Source: Nitrospiraceae bacterium
GTDB taxonomy: Bacteria > Nitrospirota > Thermodesulfovibrionia > Thermodesulfovibrionales > Dissulfurispiraceae
NCBI GenBank assembly: GCA_003170655.1
Contig: PMYY01000108.1
Location: forward strand, 694 to 13,706
Direction of reading: 5' to 3'
Length of the DNA stretch: 13,013 bases
The notes below the pieces were generated by a model. The model was not told where the DNA came from and made no database searches. It worked only from the letters and a program-made list of their open reading frames with translations. The stretch's first letter is position 1; each line of letters begins with the position of its first letter. A program made the position numbers and the translations under genes. Positions 7,270 through 13,013 of this stretch are shown here, one piece after another.

Positions 7270-7554
7270 ATTGCCTCCTCACTTATTTGGTGACCTGCTT
7301 TCTTTATTGTGTAAGAAAGATTATTACTGATCACGCGGACGGAATAGGGATTAAAGCTGATAATCCGGTTAGACTGATCATTTAGCATGCCAATAAACAT
7401 TCTTCCTTTGGCCGAACCAATTAACTGACCATTGAATAATCTGGATCTCTGCACTCAGTCGGATAGTGAAACACCGGACCTTCTGAATAATACCACTGCG
7501 TGACAACAGAGCGCAACGGGGACGTTATGCGGTGCATACTCGCTAGGTTCACTC
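7270..7554. other. Intergenic region between nfnA and the lipoprotein gene
   Basis: These 285 bases contain no convincing gene. They hold the nfnA ribosome site (7273-7279), the inverted repeat described at 7298-7319, and a directly repeated octamer ACTGATCA at 7326-7333 and 7373-7380. The short inverted pair GATTA/TAATC lies between those two octamers. A promoter for nfnAB must lie here, but no pair of hexamers was convincing. No canonical terminator for the lipoprotein gene is visible on the minus strand. Confidence 0.5.
7298..7319. repeat. 7-bp inverted repeat in the nfnA leader
   Basis: CTTTCTT (7298-7304) and AAGAAAG (7313-7319) flank an 8-base AT-rich loop. The element lies about 30-50 bases upstream of the nfnA ATG, where an operator or the transcript leader would be. 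It does not match the Rex redox-operator consensus (TTGTGNNNNNNNNCACAA): only a TTGTG half is present. Confidence 0.3.
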
Positions 7555-8094
7555 TTATCGAAGCTGTCCGCGGCGCTGTTCCATCTGAAGTTCCAGCGAC
7601 TGCAGCTCTTCAATCGATTTTCGCAATTCCTTTTCCTTTTTTTCCAGCTGCTCTACTGTTTTTTCCAGCTGCGCTACAGTGCCGGTCAATGTCCTGTTCT
7701 GGTGCTCACTCTGCTCATACTTCGCCTTGATGTTGCCTGTATCCAGCTCAAGCGCATTGATCCGCCTCAGCGCAGCGATCCAATCCACAATATCCCCGGT
7801 TTTCCCCGGCTCGGGATTCAGATTCAGCGAAGATTCAAAATCCCTCAGAGCCCCCCGGTAATCTGGATGGGGGTTGTCTGCCCTAACCCGCAGTCTGGCC
7901 CTGCTGGCATACAAATCGGACAGAACGTCAGGATCGGATGCATAATATATTTGCGTTGTCAGCCGATTCTCTTCCGCGACAAAATACTCAGGGGCGGCTG
8001 TCTTCCTTATCATGCAGCTGCAGAGCATGGTCAACACCAGCATGACCGCACCTGCACAAAACAATACTGACCTTGCCGAACCGGTCTGTGTCAC
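7555..8094 (-). CDS. Predicted lipoprotein with TPR-like segment and C-terminal coiled coil
   Basis: This is a 179-residue protein. A hydrophobic signal (about 9-26) ends in the lipobox-like LCSC, so C27 is the probable lipidated cysteine. Residue 28 is Met, not Asp, which suggests outer-membrane sorting under the E. coli rule. Residues 75-97 (DYRGALRDFESSLNLNPEP) look like one helical TPR-type hairpin. Residues about 117-176 form a strongly charged coiled coil (VEQLEKKEKELRKSIEELQ). I do not recognise a named family. The coiled-coil tail recalls periplasmic partner lipoproteins of sensor proteins, such as QseG, but this is only a general resemblance. The GTG start (8092-8094) overlaps the TGA of the upstream GGDEF gene as GTGA and has a strong GAGGAGGA ribosome site. 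Translation is therefore coupled and a joint role is likely. Confidence 0.82.
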   Translation of the reverse strand: MTQTGSARSVLFCAGAVMLVLTMLCSCMIRKTAAPEYFVAEENRLTTQIYYASDPDVLSDLYASRARLRVRADNPHPDYRGALRDFESSLNLNPEPGKTGDIVDWIAALRRINALELDTGNIKAKYEQSEHQNRTLTGTVAQLEKTVEQLEKKEKELRKSIEELQSLELQMEQRRGQLR

Positions 8095-9416
8095 ACATCC
8101 TCCTCGGGACTGAACTGTCGCTTATCGACGACATAGACGCTGCCAGACAAGGATTTGGCATATTCTTTAAGTTCGGCCGCGCGCCTACTGAGAATGTGCG
8201 GCTTCTTGATAGATCCTGCCCGGTCTGTTACCACAGCTATAGAGATAGTCATCAGCGGATAGACGACCTCGGTGCCCTGGCGGTTCTTACCGACAATTGA
8301 CCCCCTCTGCCGGTCTTCGGAATCATAAAGCAACGGAATCTGCTCGTCGAAACGCTTGACAACCGTTTTGCATATCTCCTCATATCTCTCGGGCTCGGTC
8401 ACTACTATGAAGTCGTCACCACCGACATGCCCTATGAAATCGTCAGCTGCGCCATTTTCTTTCACGGCAGAAGTAATGATAGCCGCCGTTGCTTGGATCA
8501 CCTCGTTACCTTTAGCATACCCATAGCGGTCATTGAATCCCTTGAAGTTGTCGATGTCGATTACGCAGACTGCCGTCGATCTGCCGGCCTCAAGCCTGGT
8601 GTCGATAGTATCATCGATGGCGAGTCCGCCAGGCAACATCGTCAGGGGGTTAGTGGCAAGGTACAGTTTTTCGAGATGTTCAATTTTCTTGGCCATCTCG
8701 GCAATACTCCTCGAGACCTCTCCGAACTCATCACGGTTATTCAGGTACCGCACCTCGTTAAACTTGCCCTCTGCGATCTGCCGCGTCGACAATTTGAGTC
8801 GTCCGACAGCCCGTGAAATGTAGATTGCAAAGAGGGACGTGATGCCCAAGGTCACAAAGAACGACCCGACCCCATATACCAAAAGAACACGGTACGCCTG
8901 GCGCCCTATTGTTGTACTCAGTCCAGCCTTCAGGCTCTGGTCATGTCGTACCTCGAAACTTACCTGCCTTGAAAGATGTATGACTTCCTCCACTTCCTTC
9001 TCGATGCTATTTTTCTCTTTAGGCGAAAGCGCAAGTGCTGATGCCATTGACCCATAAGACGTATCGAGCACTGAGCGGAAGGCCGCCACTTTCTCAGCCA
9101 ATTCTTTAACGGCGGCAAACGGACTATTGATAGCTCCTATTTCGTCTACCAGCGGGGCAAACCCCTTTATCTTCAATTGCAAGAGTTCAAAGCTTTTCCT
9201 GTCCTTGAGGATCGCAAGTCGATGGGCGTATAAATCCTGACTAATCAGGTTGTCCGCCAACCGATCCGCTACTTCGATGATTGGATTGTTTACCTTTGTA
9301 ATAGCCTCGTTGATTTGGTCCATTTGATCGAGGCTTGAAAACGAATAAGTCAGATGTACGAAGATAACAACAAGGAGTGCCCCATACCCGAGCATTATTT
9401 TTTTTGCGATATTCAT
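8091..9416 (-). CDS. Membrane GGDEF-family protein with HAMP domain and GGDDF signature
   Basis: This is a 441-residue sensor. TM1 is at about 8-26, a helical periplasmic domain (4HB-like) at about 29-174, TM2 at about 178-200, HAMP at about 200-255, and the GGDEF domain at about 256-432. The domain begins NPLTMLPGG and has the metal-binding IDIDNFKGFND block (D287). The signature at 332-336 is GGDDF in place of GGDEF, with Asp at the catalytic Glu position. The allosteric I-site RxxD, expected five residues before the signature, reads AADD, so its Arg is missing. The C-terminal block AAELKEYAKSLSGSVYVVDKR is intact. A GGDDF / 'NPLTxLPG' pattern recurs in a subgroup of this family as I recall it, so activity may be retained. 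Whether it makes c-di-GMP is open. It sits between a PilZ gene upstream and a lipoprotein gene downstream on the same strand. Confidence 0.92.
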   Translation of the reverse strand: MNIAKKIMLGYGALLVVIFVHLTYSFSSLDQMDQINEAITKVNNPIIEVADRLADNLISQDLYAHRLAILKDRKSFELLQLKIKGFAPLVDEIGAINSPFAAVKELAEKVAAFRSVLDTSYGSMASALALSPKEKNSIEKEVEEVIHLSRQVSFEVRHDQSLKAGLSTTIGRQAYRVLLVYGVGSFFVTLGITSLFAIYISRAVGRLKLSTRQIAEGKFNEVRYLNNRDEFGEVSRSIAEMAKKIEHLEKLYLATNPLTMLPGGLAIDDTIDTRLEAGRSTAVCVIDIDNFKGFNDRYGYAKGNEVIQATAAIITSAVKENGAADDFIGHVGGDDFIVVTEPERYEEICKTVVKRFDEQIPLLYDSEDRQRGSIVGKNRQGTEVVYPLMTISIAVVTDRAGSIKKPHILSRRAAELKEYAKSLSGSVYVVDKRQFSPEEDV

Positions 9417-9614
9417 GCGTTTGTAACAGACCCCTCGATAGTTTGCTTCCTTTGTTGGCCAAAAACAAGGTCAAGTGCGACTTTACATATAAGATCTCAT
9501 GCACGGAAACACCAACTATGCCCGAGTCGTAACAATGTCCTCTTTATAAATTATATTAATTATTGCTCTGAACTGCCAAACCACTGTTTTAGTGCGGCCG
9601 CTTATATAACAAGA

Positions 9615-9953
9615 TTAGCCAGCAGCGCCCGACAATGTCCTGATGAATTCGACGTATTTCAGAGGCGGATCCATTATCTCCAATCCGATGCTGTCGACCT
9701 CTCTCTCAGGCGGAAGGCGATTAAACGACCATGCGATCCTGCAGCACAGTTTTATCCTCTCTCCATCGGGAAGCATGAATCGAACATCGATTTCCGTGCC
9801 CGGAATATATTTCTTGTTAGCTTCAGAAGGAGCAGTAATCAGATGGATACCGGTCTCCGAGATATCTTCAATAAACACGTTATATTTCTTGTTGCCCGAA
9901 ATGCGTTCGGCTTTTAGACTAACTGACGTTCTCCTGGATGTCCTGCGTTCCAT
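9615..9953 (-). CDS. PilZ domain c-di-GMP receptor, single domain
   Basis: This is a 112-residue stand-alone PilZ protein. Both c-di-GMP-binding motifs are intact. The first is RxxxR within ERRTSRRTS (R3/R4 and R7/R8). The second is DxSxxG, reading D30-I-S32-E-T-G35. The beta-barrel strands follow (EIDVRFMLPDG, KLCCRIAWSF, SIGLEIMD). Such proteins relay c-di-GMP levels to motility, polysaccharide or other effectors. I chose ATG 9951-9953 because family members usually begin just before the RxxxR motif. In-frame ATGs at 9989 and 10016 would add 12 or 21 residues (including a CYNC pair), and none has a good ribosome site. The gene is transcribed toward the GGDEF gene with a 198-base gap, so a functional pair is plausible but a shared transcript is uncertain. 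Confidence 0.88.
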   Translation of the reverse strand: MERRTSRRTSVSLKAERISGNKKYNVFIEDISETGIHLITAPSEANKKYIPGTEIDVRFMLPDGERIKLCCRIAWSFNRLPPEREVDSIGLEIMDPPLKYVEFIRTLSGAAG

Positions 9954-10100
9954 GCGGCAATTGTAGCATATTTCGACATTGAACTGCATGACCGAAAGGA
10001 CTATCCTAAGATTCATTTATCCCAGGGCGTGTTTTTGAGGCAAATTCCGGTTATTATGAATATATCGCCTTCGACAGCGGTTTTACCATAAATGATGCAT

Positions 10101-10106
10101 GGAGGG
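10101..10106 (+). promoter_or_regulatory. Ribosome binding site deciding the dehydrogenase start
   Basis: GGAGGG at 10101-10106 lies 3-4 bases before ATG 10110. The earlier in-frame ATGs at 10092 and 10095 have no such site and would place the motif inside the coding region. Confidence 0.65.
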
Positions 10107-10109
10107 AGC

Positions 10110-11096
10110 ATGGAAGGTTATAAGGTCTATGTTACGCGGATGATTCCCGAAAAAGCGATACTGTATTTAAAAGATCATTATGACGTCGAAGTAAATCCTG
10201 AAGATCGCCCGTTGGAGCGAAGCGAATTGCTCGACAAGGTCAAAAACAGACACGGCATCATTACGATGCTCAACGACAAAGTAGATGCCGAATTGATGGA
10301 CCAGGCCGGCAGTCAGTGCAGGATCTTTGCGAACTATGCTGTCGGATACAATAATATCGATATCCCCGCGGCGACAGAGCGTGCCATCTTTATTTCCAAT
10401 ACACCCGACGTGCTTACCGATGCGACCGCGGACATGACATGGGCGCTTCTCCTTAGCGCTGCGCGCCGTGTTGTCGAAGGTGACCGCATTGTAAGATCCG
10501 GCGGGTTTACTGGATGGTCCCCCCTCCTCATGCTGGGCGTCGAGGTGACCGGCAAAACCCTCGGCATTATCGGCGCCGGACGCATCGGGCAAGCCGTTGC
10601 ACGGCGCGCGCAGGGGTTCGGAATGAAGATTCTCTATACTGCAAACAACCCGAGGGCCGATTTCGAAAGGGAGACCGGCGCCTCCTTTGCCGGCCTGAAT
10701 GTACTTCTTAGCCAGTCCGACTTTGTCTCCGTCCACGTCCCTTTGACCCCTCTGACACATCACTTGATCAGCGTCAGCGAATTCGCAATCATGAAAGAAA
10801 GCTCTATTCTCATCAATACCGCACGCGGGCCGGTTGTCGATGAAAAGGCACTTGCAGAGGCCCTGCGTAACGGTCAGATCCGCGCTGCCGGCTTGGATGT
10901 CTATGAGCGGGAACCGGAGGTAGAGAAGGAACTGCTCGTCCTAGACAACGTCGTGCTCAGCCCACATCTTGGCAGCTCAACACTCGATACCCGCGAACGC
11001 ATGGGGCTTATGGCGGCCGAAAATATCATTGCTGCATTGCACGGCAAGATACCGCCTCAATGCCTAAATCCTCAGGCTGCAACAAAAGGGCGGTGA
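10110..11096 (+). CDS. D-2-hydroxyacid dehydrogenase (glyoxylate/hydroxypyruvate reductase type)
   Basis: This is a 328-residue member of the D-isomer-specific 2-hydroxyacid dehydrogenase family, closest in pattern to glyoxylate reductase (GyaR). The substrate-binding region contains ANYAVGYNNIDIPAA (74-88). The Rossmann glycine motif is GAGRIG (155-160). The catalytic trio is R239 (NTARGPVVD), E268 (DVYEREP) and H286 (LSPHLGSST). The expected reaction is NAD(P)H-dependent reduction of a 2-keto acid such as glyoxylate or hydroxypyruvate. After the second Rossmann strand, where relatives often have an S-R pair, this protein reads YTANNPRA. Cofactor preference and exact substrate therefore cannot be set from the sequence. 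Length is normal. The gene is divergent from the PilZ gene and convergent with the two-TM protein gene, so it is probably monocistronic. Confidence 0.93.
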   Translation: MEGYKVYVTRMIPEKAILYLKDHYDVEVNPEDRPLERSELLDKVKNRHGIITMLNDKVDAELMDQAGSQCRIFANYAVGYNNIDIPAATERAIFISNTPDVLTDATADMTWALLLSAARRVVEGDRIVRSGGFTGWSPLLMLGVEVTGKTLGIIGAGRIGQAVARRAQGFGMKILYTANNPRADFERETGASFAGLNVLLSQSDFVSVHVPLTPLTHHLISVSEFAIMKESSILINTARGPVVDEKALAEALRNGQIRAAGLDVYEREPEVEKELLVLDNVVLSPHLGSSTLDTRERMGLMAAENIIAALHGKIPPQCLNPQAATKGR

Positions 11097-11129
11097 CGGC
11101 AAAGGCGATATTTTACCCGTTGTACTATA

Positions 11130-11197
11130 GCAGCGGCCCGTTTATAAAACAGCCGTGAATTCTGCACCCGCTGCAAGAGCCGCATCATTCAGCTCTT
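11130..11197. repeat. Inverted repeats between convergent gene ends
   Basis: GCAGCGG (11130-11136) pairs perfectly with CCGCTGC (11168-11174) across 31 bases. Next to it, AAGAGC (11175-11180) pairs with GCTCTT (11192-11197) across 11 bases. Neither is followed by a T-run, so they may serve as weak convergent terminators or be chance. No canonical terminator is visible in the 106-base gap. Confidence 0.35.
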
Positions 11198-11202
11198 CGA
11201 TC

Positions 11203-11943
11203 CTAATTTATCTCTGCACGCGCTTCCGAATTAAAGGGATTGGTCCGGACCGCAAGCGAATATAGATACGGATATTCCTTCTTCAGGTGGTGCATATAGC
11301 CGAGCCATACGTTAACAAGGGCAGAAAAAGCCCTTTTCATATCTACCGATATGTGCTGCAAGTCCTTCGCTGAGAGGGACGCGAGATCGCTTCTCATCGA
11401 CAATTCTTCCATGAGATGCGAAGCGGCAAGCAGCATGTCGGTGAACGATTCGTGCTCAAGCAGATTGGGGTTCTCCATCAGGGCGAGGACAAACGATCTC
11501 TGTTGCACAAAGTAATCGTGCATCTCCTGAAGATTTCCATTCCGGGCATCGATGGCAAAATCGATCTTCTTTATGTTCTTTCTGGCGATCTCATAATCCG
11601 TGTCCGACCATCTATCCCCGATCAGAAGGTCCTTCCTTATCTCCTGTCCAGCCTTATCGAAGCTTGAAAACATGGTAAGCAATCGAATTCCCATTTCACT
11701 AAAAAAAACGCCGATGACTATGTTCATCTTCTTGAGCATCGACTGTCTCTCATGCCACTTCAGCAATTTGTCCAGTACCACAACGACGATAAGCGCATTG
11801 ACAGGCAGGAATGCCAAGTCCTGAAAAAGATAAAATAATGTGTCCTCCGTCCTGTGAAAAAGAAGAATTTGCAGACAATAAACCGCAACTGAAGCAAGAA
11901 CGAGAGTTGCCGCCACAAACAAAGGCACTTTGACACTTTTCAT
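11203..11943 (-). CDS. Conserved hypothetical two-TM protein with long cytoplasmic helical domain
   Basis: This is a 246-residue protein with two transmembrane helices (about 9-29 and 43-60) joined by a short loop ending in LFQDLAFLP. A largely helical soluble region (about 62-246) follows. Distinctive blocks are ENPNLLEHESFTDML (157-171), SHLMEEL (175-181) and YMHHLKKEYPYLYSLAVRTN (216-235). I recognise this pattern as a conserved hypothetical type in anaerobic bacteria, but I know of no characterised member and assign no function. The soluble part probably faces the cytoplasm, since the charged KWHERQ segment follows TM2. An AGG lies 5 bases before ATG 11941-11943, with a stronger AGGAG further out. 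It lies 59 bases downstream of the TraB gene on the same strand, likely in one operon. Confidence 0.85.
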   Translation of the reverse strand: MKSVKVPLFVAATLVLASVAVYCLQILLFHRTEDTLFYLFQDLAFLPVNALIVVVVLDKLLKWHERQSMLKKMNIVIGVFFSEMGIRLLTMFSSFDKAGQEIRKDLLIGDRWSDTDYEIARKNIKKIDFAIDARNGNLQEMHDYFVQQRSFVLALMENPNLLEHESFTDMLLAASHLMEELSMRSDLASLSAKDLQHISVDMKRAFSALVNVWLGYMHHLKKEYPYLYSLAVRTNPFNSEARAEIN

Positions 11944-12002
11944 AACTGCCTAAAAACTCCTTTCCGCATTATCTCAACATTTATCGGACGCATTTCCTCG
12001 GC

Positions 12003-12905
12003 TCACTGCTGGCGGACGGCGTATCCCTTGTGCGAGAGCAACTCTATAATGCCCTGCTTGCCGACGAGATGACCCGCTCCCACAGCTACGAAGTATGTGC
12101 CCTTTTGGGCCAACATCTTTATGATCTTGTCGGTCATATTGCGGTTCCGCTCATAGAATAGCTTTTCATATATACGGGACAGCTGTCGATCTTCCTTCAG
12201 AGGATCGAACATCATCTTCTCCATGATCTTAGAATCTCCATCCGACCACGCCGTCATCAGAATGTCTAAGTTTTTCCTGCCGTCCTCTATATCGTTCAGC
12301 GTATAGACCAAAAACAGTTCCTGGTCCTTTTCCGTCATCGTCCTGAAAAGATCCATCTGGGAGTCGAACGACTCCAGTTCAATAATCGATTTTTTCCCTT
12401 CAGCCTGCTGCAGAAAATACTTATCGATGCCGTAACGCGGATCGAGACCGAGTTTCTGATATTCCAGTGTCTCGATCGTGATCGCCAGGAACCACGGCCT
12501 GAATTTAGTCATATATTCGATGGGGAACCCGTACTCCACGAACTTCTTTTGAAGAGTGTCGTAAGTCTCCTTCGAGATATGTTTCTGAATGGTATCGCCA
12601 CCGCCATAGCTGACATCAGAAAGTATCGTGCCCATTTGTATATTAGTGACATCGTCGATGTTAAACTCCAATGCGTAAGCATCGGACCTCTTGAATGCGT
12701 TCTCTATCCTTGAATCGAGGGGATACATCTCCATTTTCATCATGTGGACGGTACCGAGGATATAGGCAGTCGCCTTCGGAGAGTCGACCTTCCACATGAA
12801 TACCCGCTCGCCAGCAGAAACAGCCTGGCTCGCGATGAGATTAATTAAAAGGACAACAACGAGACAGCGGAGTGCCGCTATATCATTGTTCAATCTTTTT
12901 GTCAT
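12003..12905 (-). CDS. TraB/GumN family secreted protein, putative Tiki-type metalloprotease
   Basis: This is a 300-residue protein with an N-terminal signal peptide (hydrophobic 12-26, probable cut after AVSA, residues 28-31), so it acts in the periplasm or outside. The family opening MWKVDSPKATAYILGTVH (37-54) and the ending GAGHLVGKQGIIELLSHKGY (276-295) are intact. The two GxxH motifs, G51-x-x-H54 and G276-x-x-H279, are those shared with Tiki proteins, where they bind metal for proteolysis. Acidic E80 (ALEFNID) fits the accompanying conserved glutamate. Other blocks are YGIDKYF (158-164), IELESFDSQ (175-183) and YERNRNM (251-257). The bacterial family is mostly uncharacterised, so activity is inference. 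ATG 12903-12905 lacks a good ribosome site; it lies 12 bases after the stop of the upstream gene, which suggests coupling. Confidence 0.9.
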   Translation of the reverse strand: MTKRLNNDIAALRCLVVVLLINLIASQAVSAGERVFMWKVDSPKATAYILGTVHMMKMEMYPLDSRIENAFKRSDAYALEFNIDDVTNIQMGTILSDVSYGGGDTIQKHISKETYDTLQKKFVEYGFPIEYMTKFRPWFLAITIETLEYQKLGLDPRYGIDKYFLQQAEGKKSIIELESFDSQMDLFRTMTEKDQELFLVYTLNDIEDGRKNLDILMTAWSDGDSKIMEKMMFDPLKEDRQLSRIYEKLFYERNRNMTDKIIKMLAQKGTYFVAVGAGHLVGKQGIIELLSHKGYAVRQQ

Positions 12906-12917
12906 AAGCGTCGAATA

Positions 12918-13013
12918 TTACTTACCGAAAAGCCCTTTTATCAGATTCTGTTGTTCCCCCTGCTTTTGCTGTGAATCTCCCTTAAAAAGACGCTTTTCGA
13001 TCTCGCCCTGAAT
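12918..13013 (-). CDS. C-terminal fragment of an unidentified protein, possibly AsmA-like, cut by window edge
   Basis: On the minus strand an open frame enters from the right edge and runs 31 codons to a TAA at 12918-12920, reading IQGEIEKRLFKGDSQQKQGE and ending NLIKGLFGK. It has no start codon in the window, so it is the tail of a longer gene. The charged, Gln-rich linker ending in a 'GLFGK'-type terminus resembles the ends of AsmA-family envelope proteins, which move lipids between membranes. That is a weak pattern match only. The stop is 12 bases before the TraB/GumN start and there is no terminator between them, so the genes probably form an operon. Confidence 0.65.
   Translation of the reverse strand: MQGEIEKRLFKGDSQQKQGEQQNLIKGLFGK

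Noticed and set aside
7309..7330. Rex redox-repressor site upstream of nfnA
   Set aside because: Only a TTGTG half-site is present; the matching CACAA half at the right spacing is absent.
7387..7428. 13-codon plus-strand mini-ORF (MPINILPLAEPIN) as a leader peptide
   Set aside because: No ribosome site, no downstream plus-strand gene and no hairpin after it.
7242..7454. Minus-strand 70-codon frame upstream of and overlapping nfnA
   Set aside because: It starts with GTG without a ribosome site and overlaps the nfnA leader and start in another frame; no similarity to any family recognised.
9417..9614. Sigma-54 promoter or terminator between PilZ and the GGDEF gene
   Set aside because: No GG-N10-GC element with correct spacing; the only hairpin (CACTGTTTTAGTG) has a 4-bp stem. 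A weak TTGGTG-N17-TTATAT pair on the minus strand is too poor to call.
9354..9917. Plus-strand open frame spanning the GGDEF-PilZ gap
   Set aside because: Most of it is antisense to PilZ and the GGDEF start; low-complexity, Cys- and aromatic-rich translation typical of spurious frames.
1..13013. CRISPR arrays, tRNA or rRNA genes, insertion sequences, phage or toxin-antitoxin systems
   Set aside because: No periodic repeats, cloverleaf-like segments, transposase motifs or small paired toxin genes were seen on either strand.

Overview
The window looks like chromosomal sequence from an anaerobic or facultatively anaerobic Gram-negative bacterium. The best guess is a former Deltaproteobacterium (Desulfobacterota / Syntrophorhabdales-like). 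The reasons are an adjacent nfnA-nfnB pair (electron-bifurcating ferredoxin:NADP+ oxidoreductase, typical of anaerobes), a cytoplasmic-membrane chemoreceptor with a Cache sensor, c-di-GMP signalling genes, an outer-membrane-type lipoprotein, and clear purine-rich ribosome binding sites. This taxonomic call is inference: no rRNA or marker gene is present. I see no mobile element, tRNA, rRNA, CRISPR array or obviously foreign segment.

Layout. (1) 1-2992, plus strand: the 3' end of an RDD membrane protein, a GYF_2 / zinc-ribbon / DUF898 (YjgN-like) membrane protein, and an overlapping M48 metallopeptidase with a DUF7092-like N-terminus. A 17-bp perfect hairpin (2995-3035) closes the group. (2) 3064-4731, minus strand: a methyl-accepting chemotaxis protein, convergent with group 1. 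(3) 4929-7269, minus strand: nfnA then nfnB, separated by one base, followed by a canonical terminator. (4) 7555-9953, minus strand: a PilZ protein, then a membrane GGDEF-type protein with a GGDDF signature, then a lipoprotein whose GTG start overlaps the GGDEF stop. (5) 10110-11096, plus strand: a D-2-hydroxyacid dehydrogenase, divergent from the PilZ gene. (6) 11203-13013, minus strand: the tail of an AsmA-like(?) protein at the right edge, a TraB/GumN protein with Tiki-type GxxH motifs, and a two-TM conserved hypothetical protein.

How the genes work together. Nfn balances NADH, NADPH and ferredoxin pools. The PilZ-GGDEF-lipoprotein run looks like a compact c-di-GMP signalling unit whose sensor faces the periplasm. 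The MCP would feed a small-molecule signal to the flagellar or another Che pathway. The two most interesting uncharacterised groups are the RDD/GYF-DUF898/M48 membrane-protease cluster and the AsmA-like(?)/TraB/two-TM cluster. Both are envelope-associated and both include a proven or putative metalloprotease family. The rest is ordinary housekeeping and signalling sequence.
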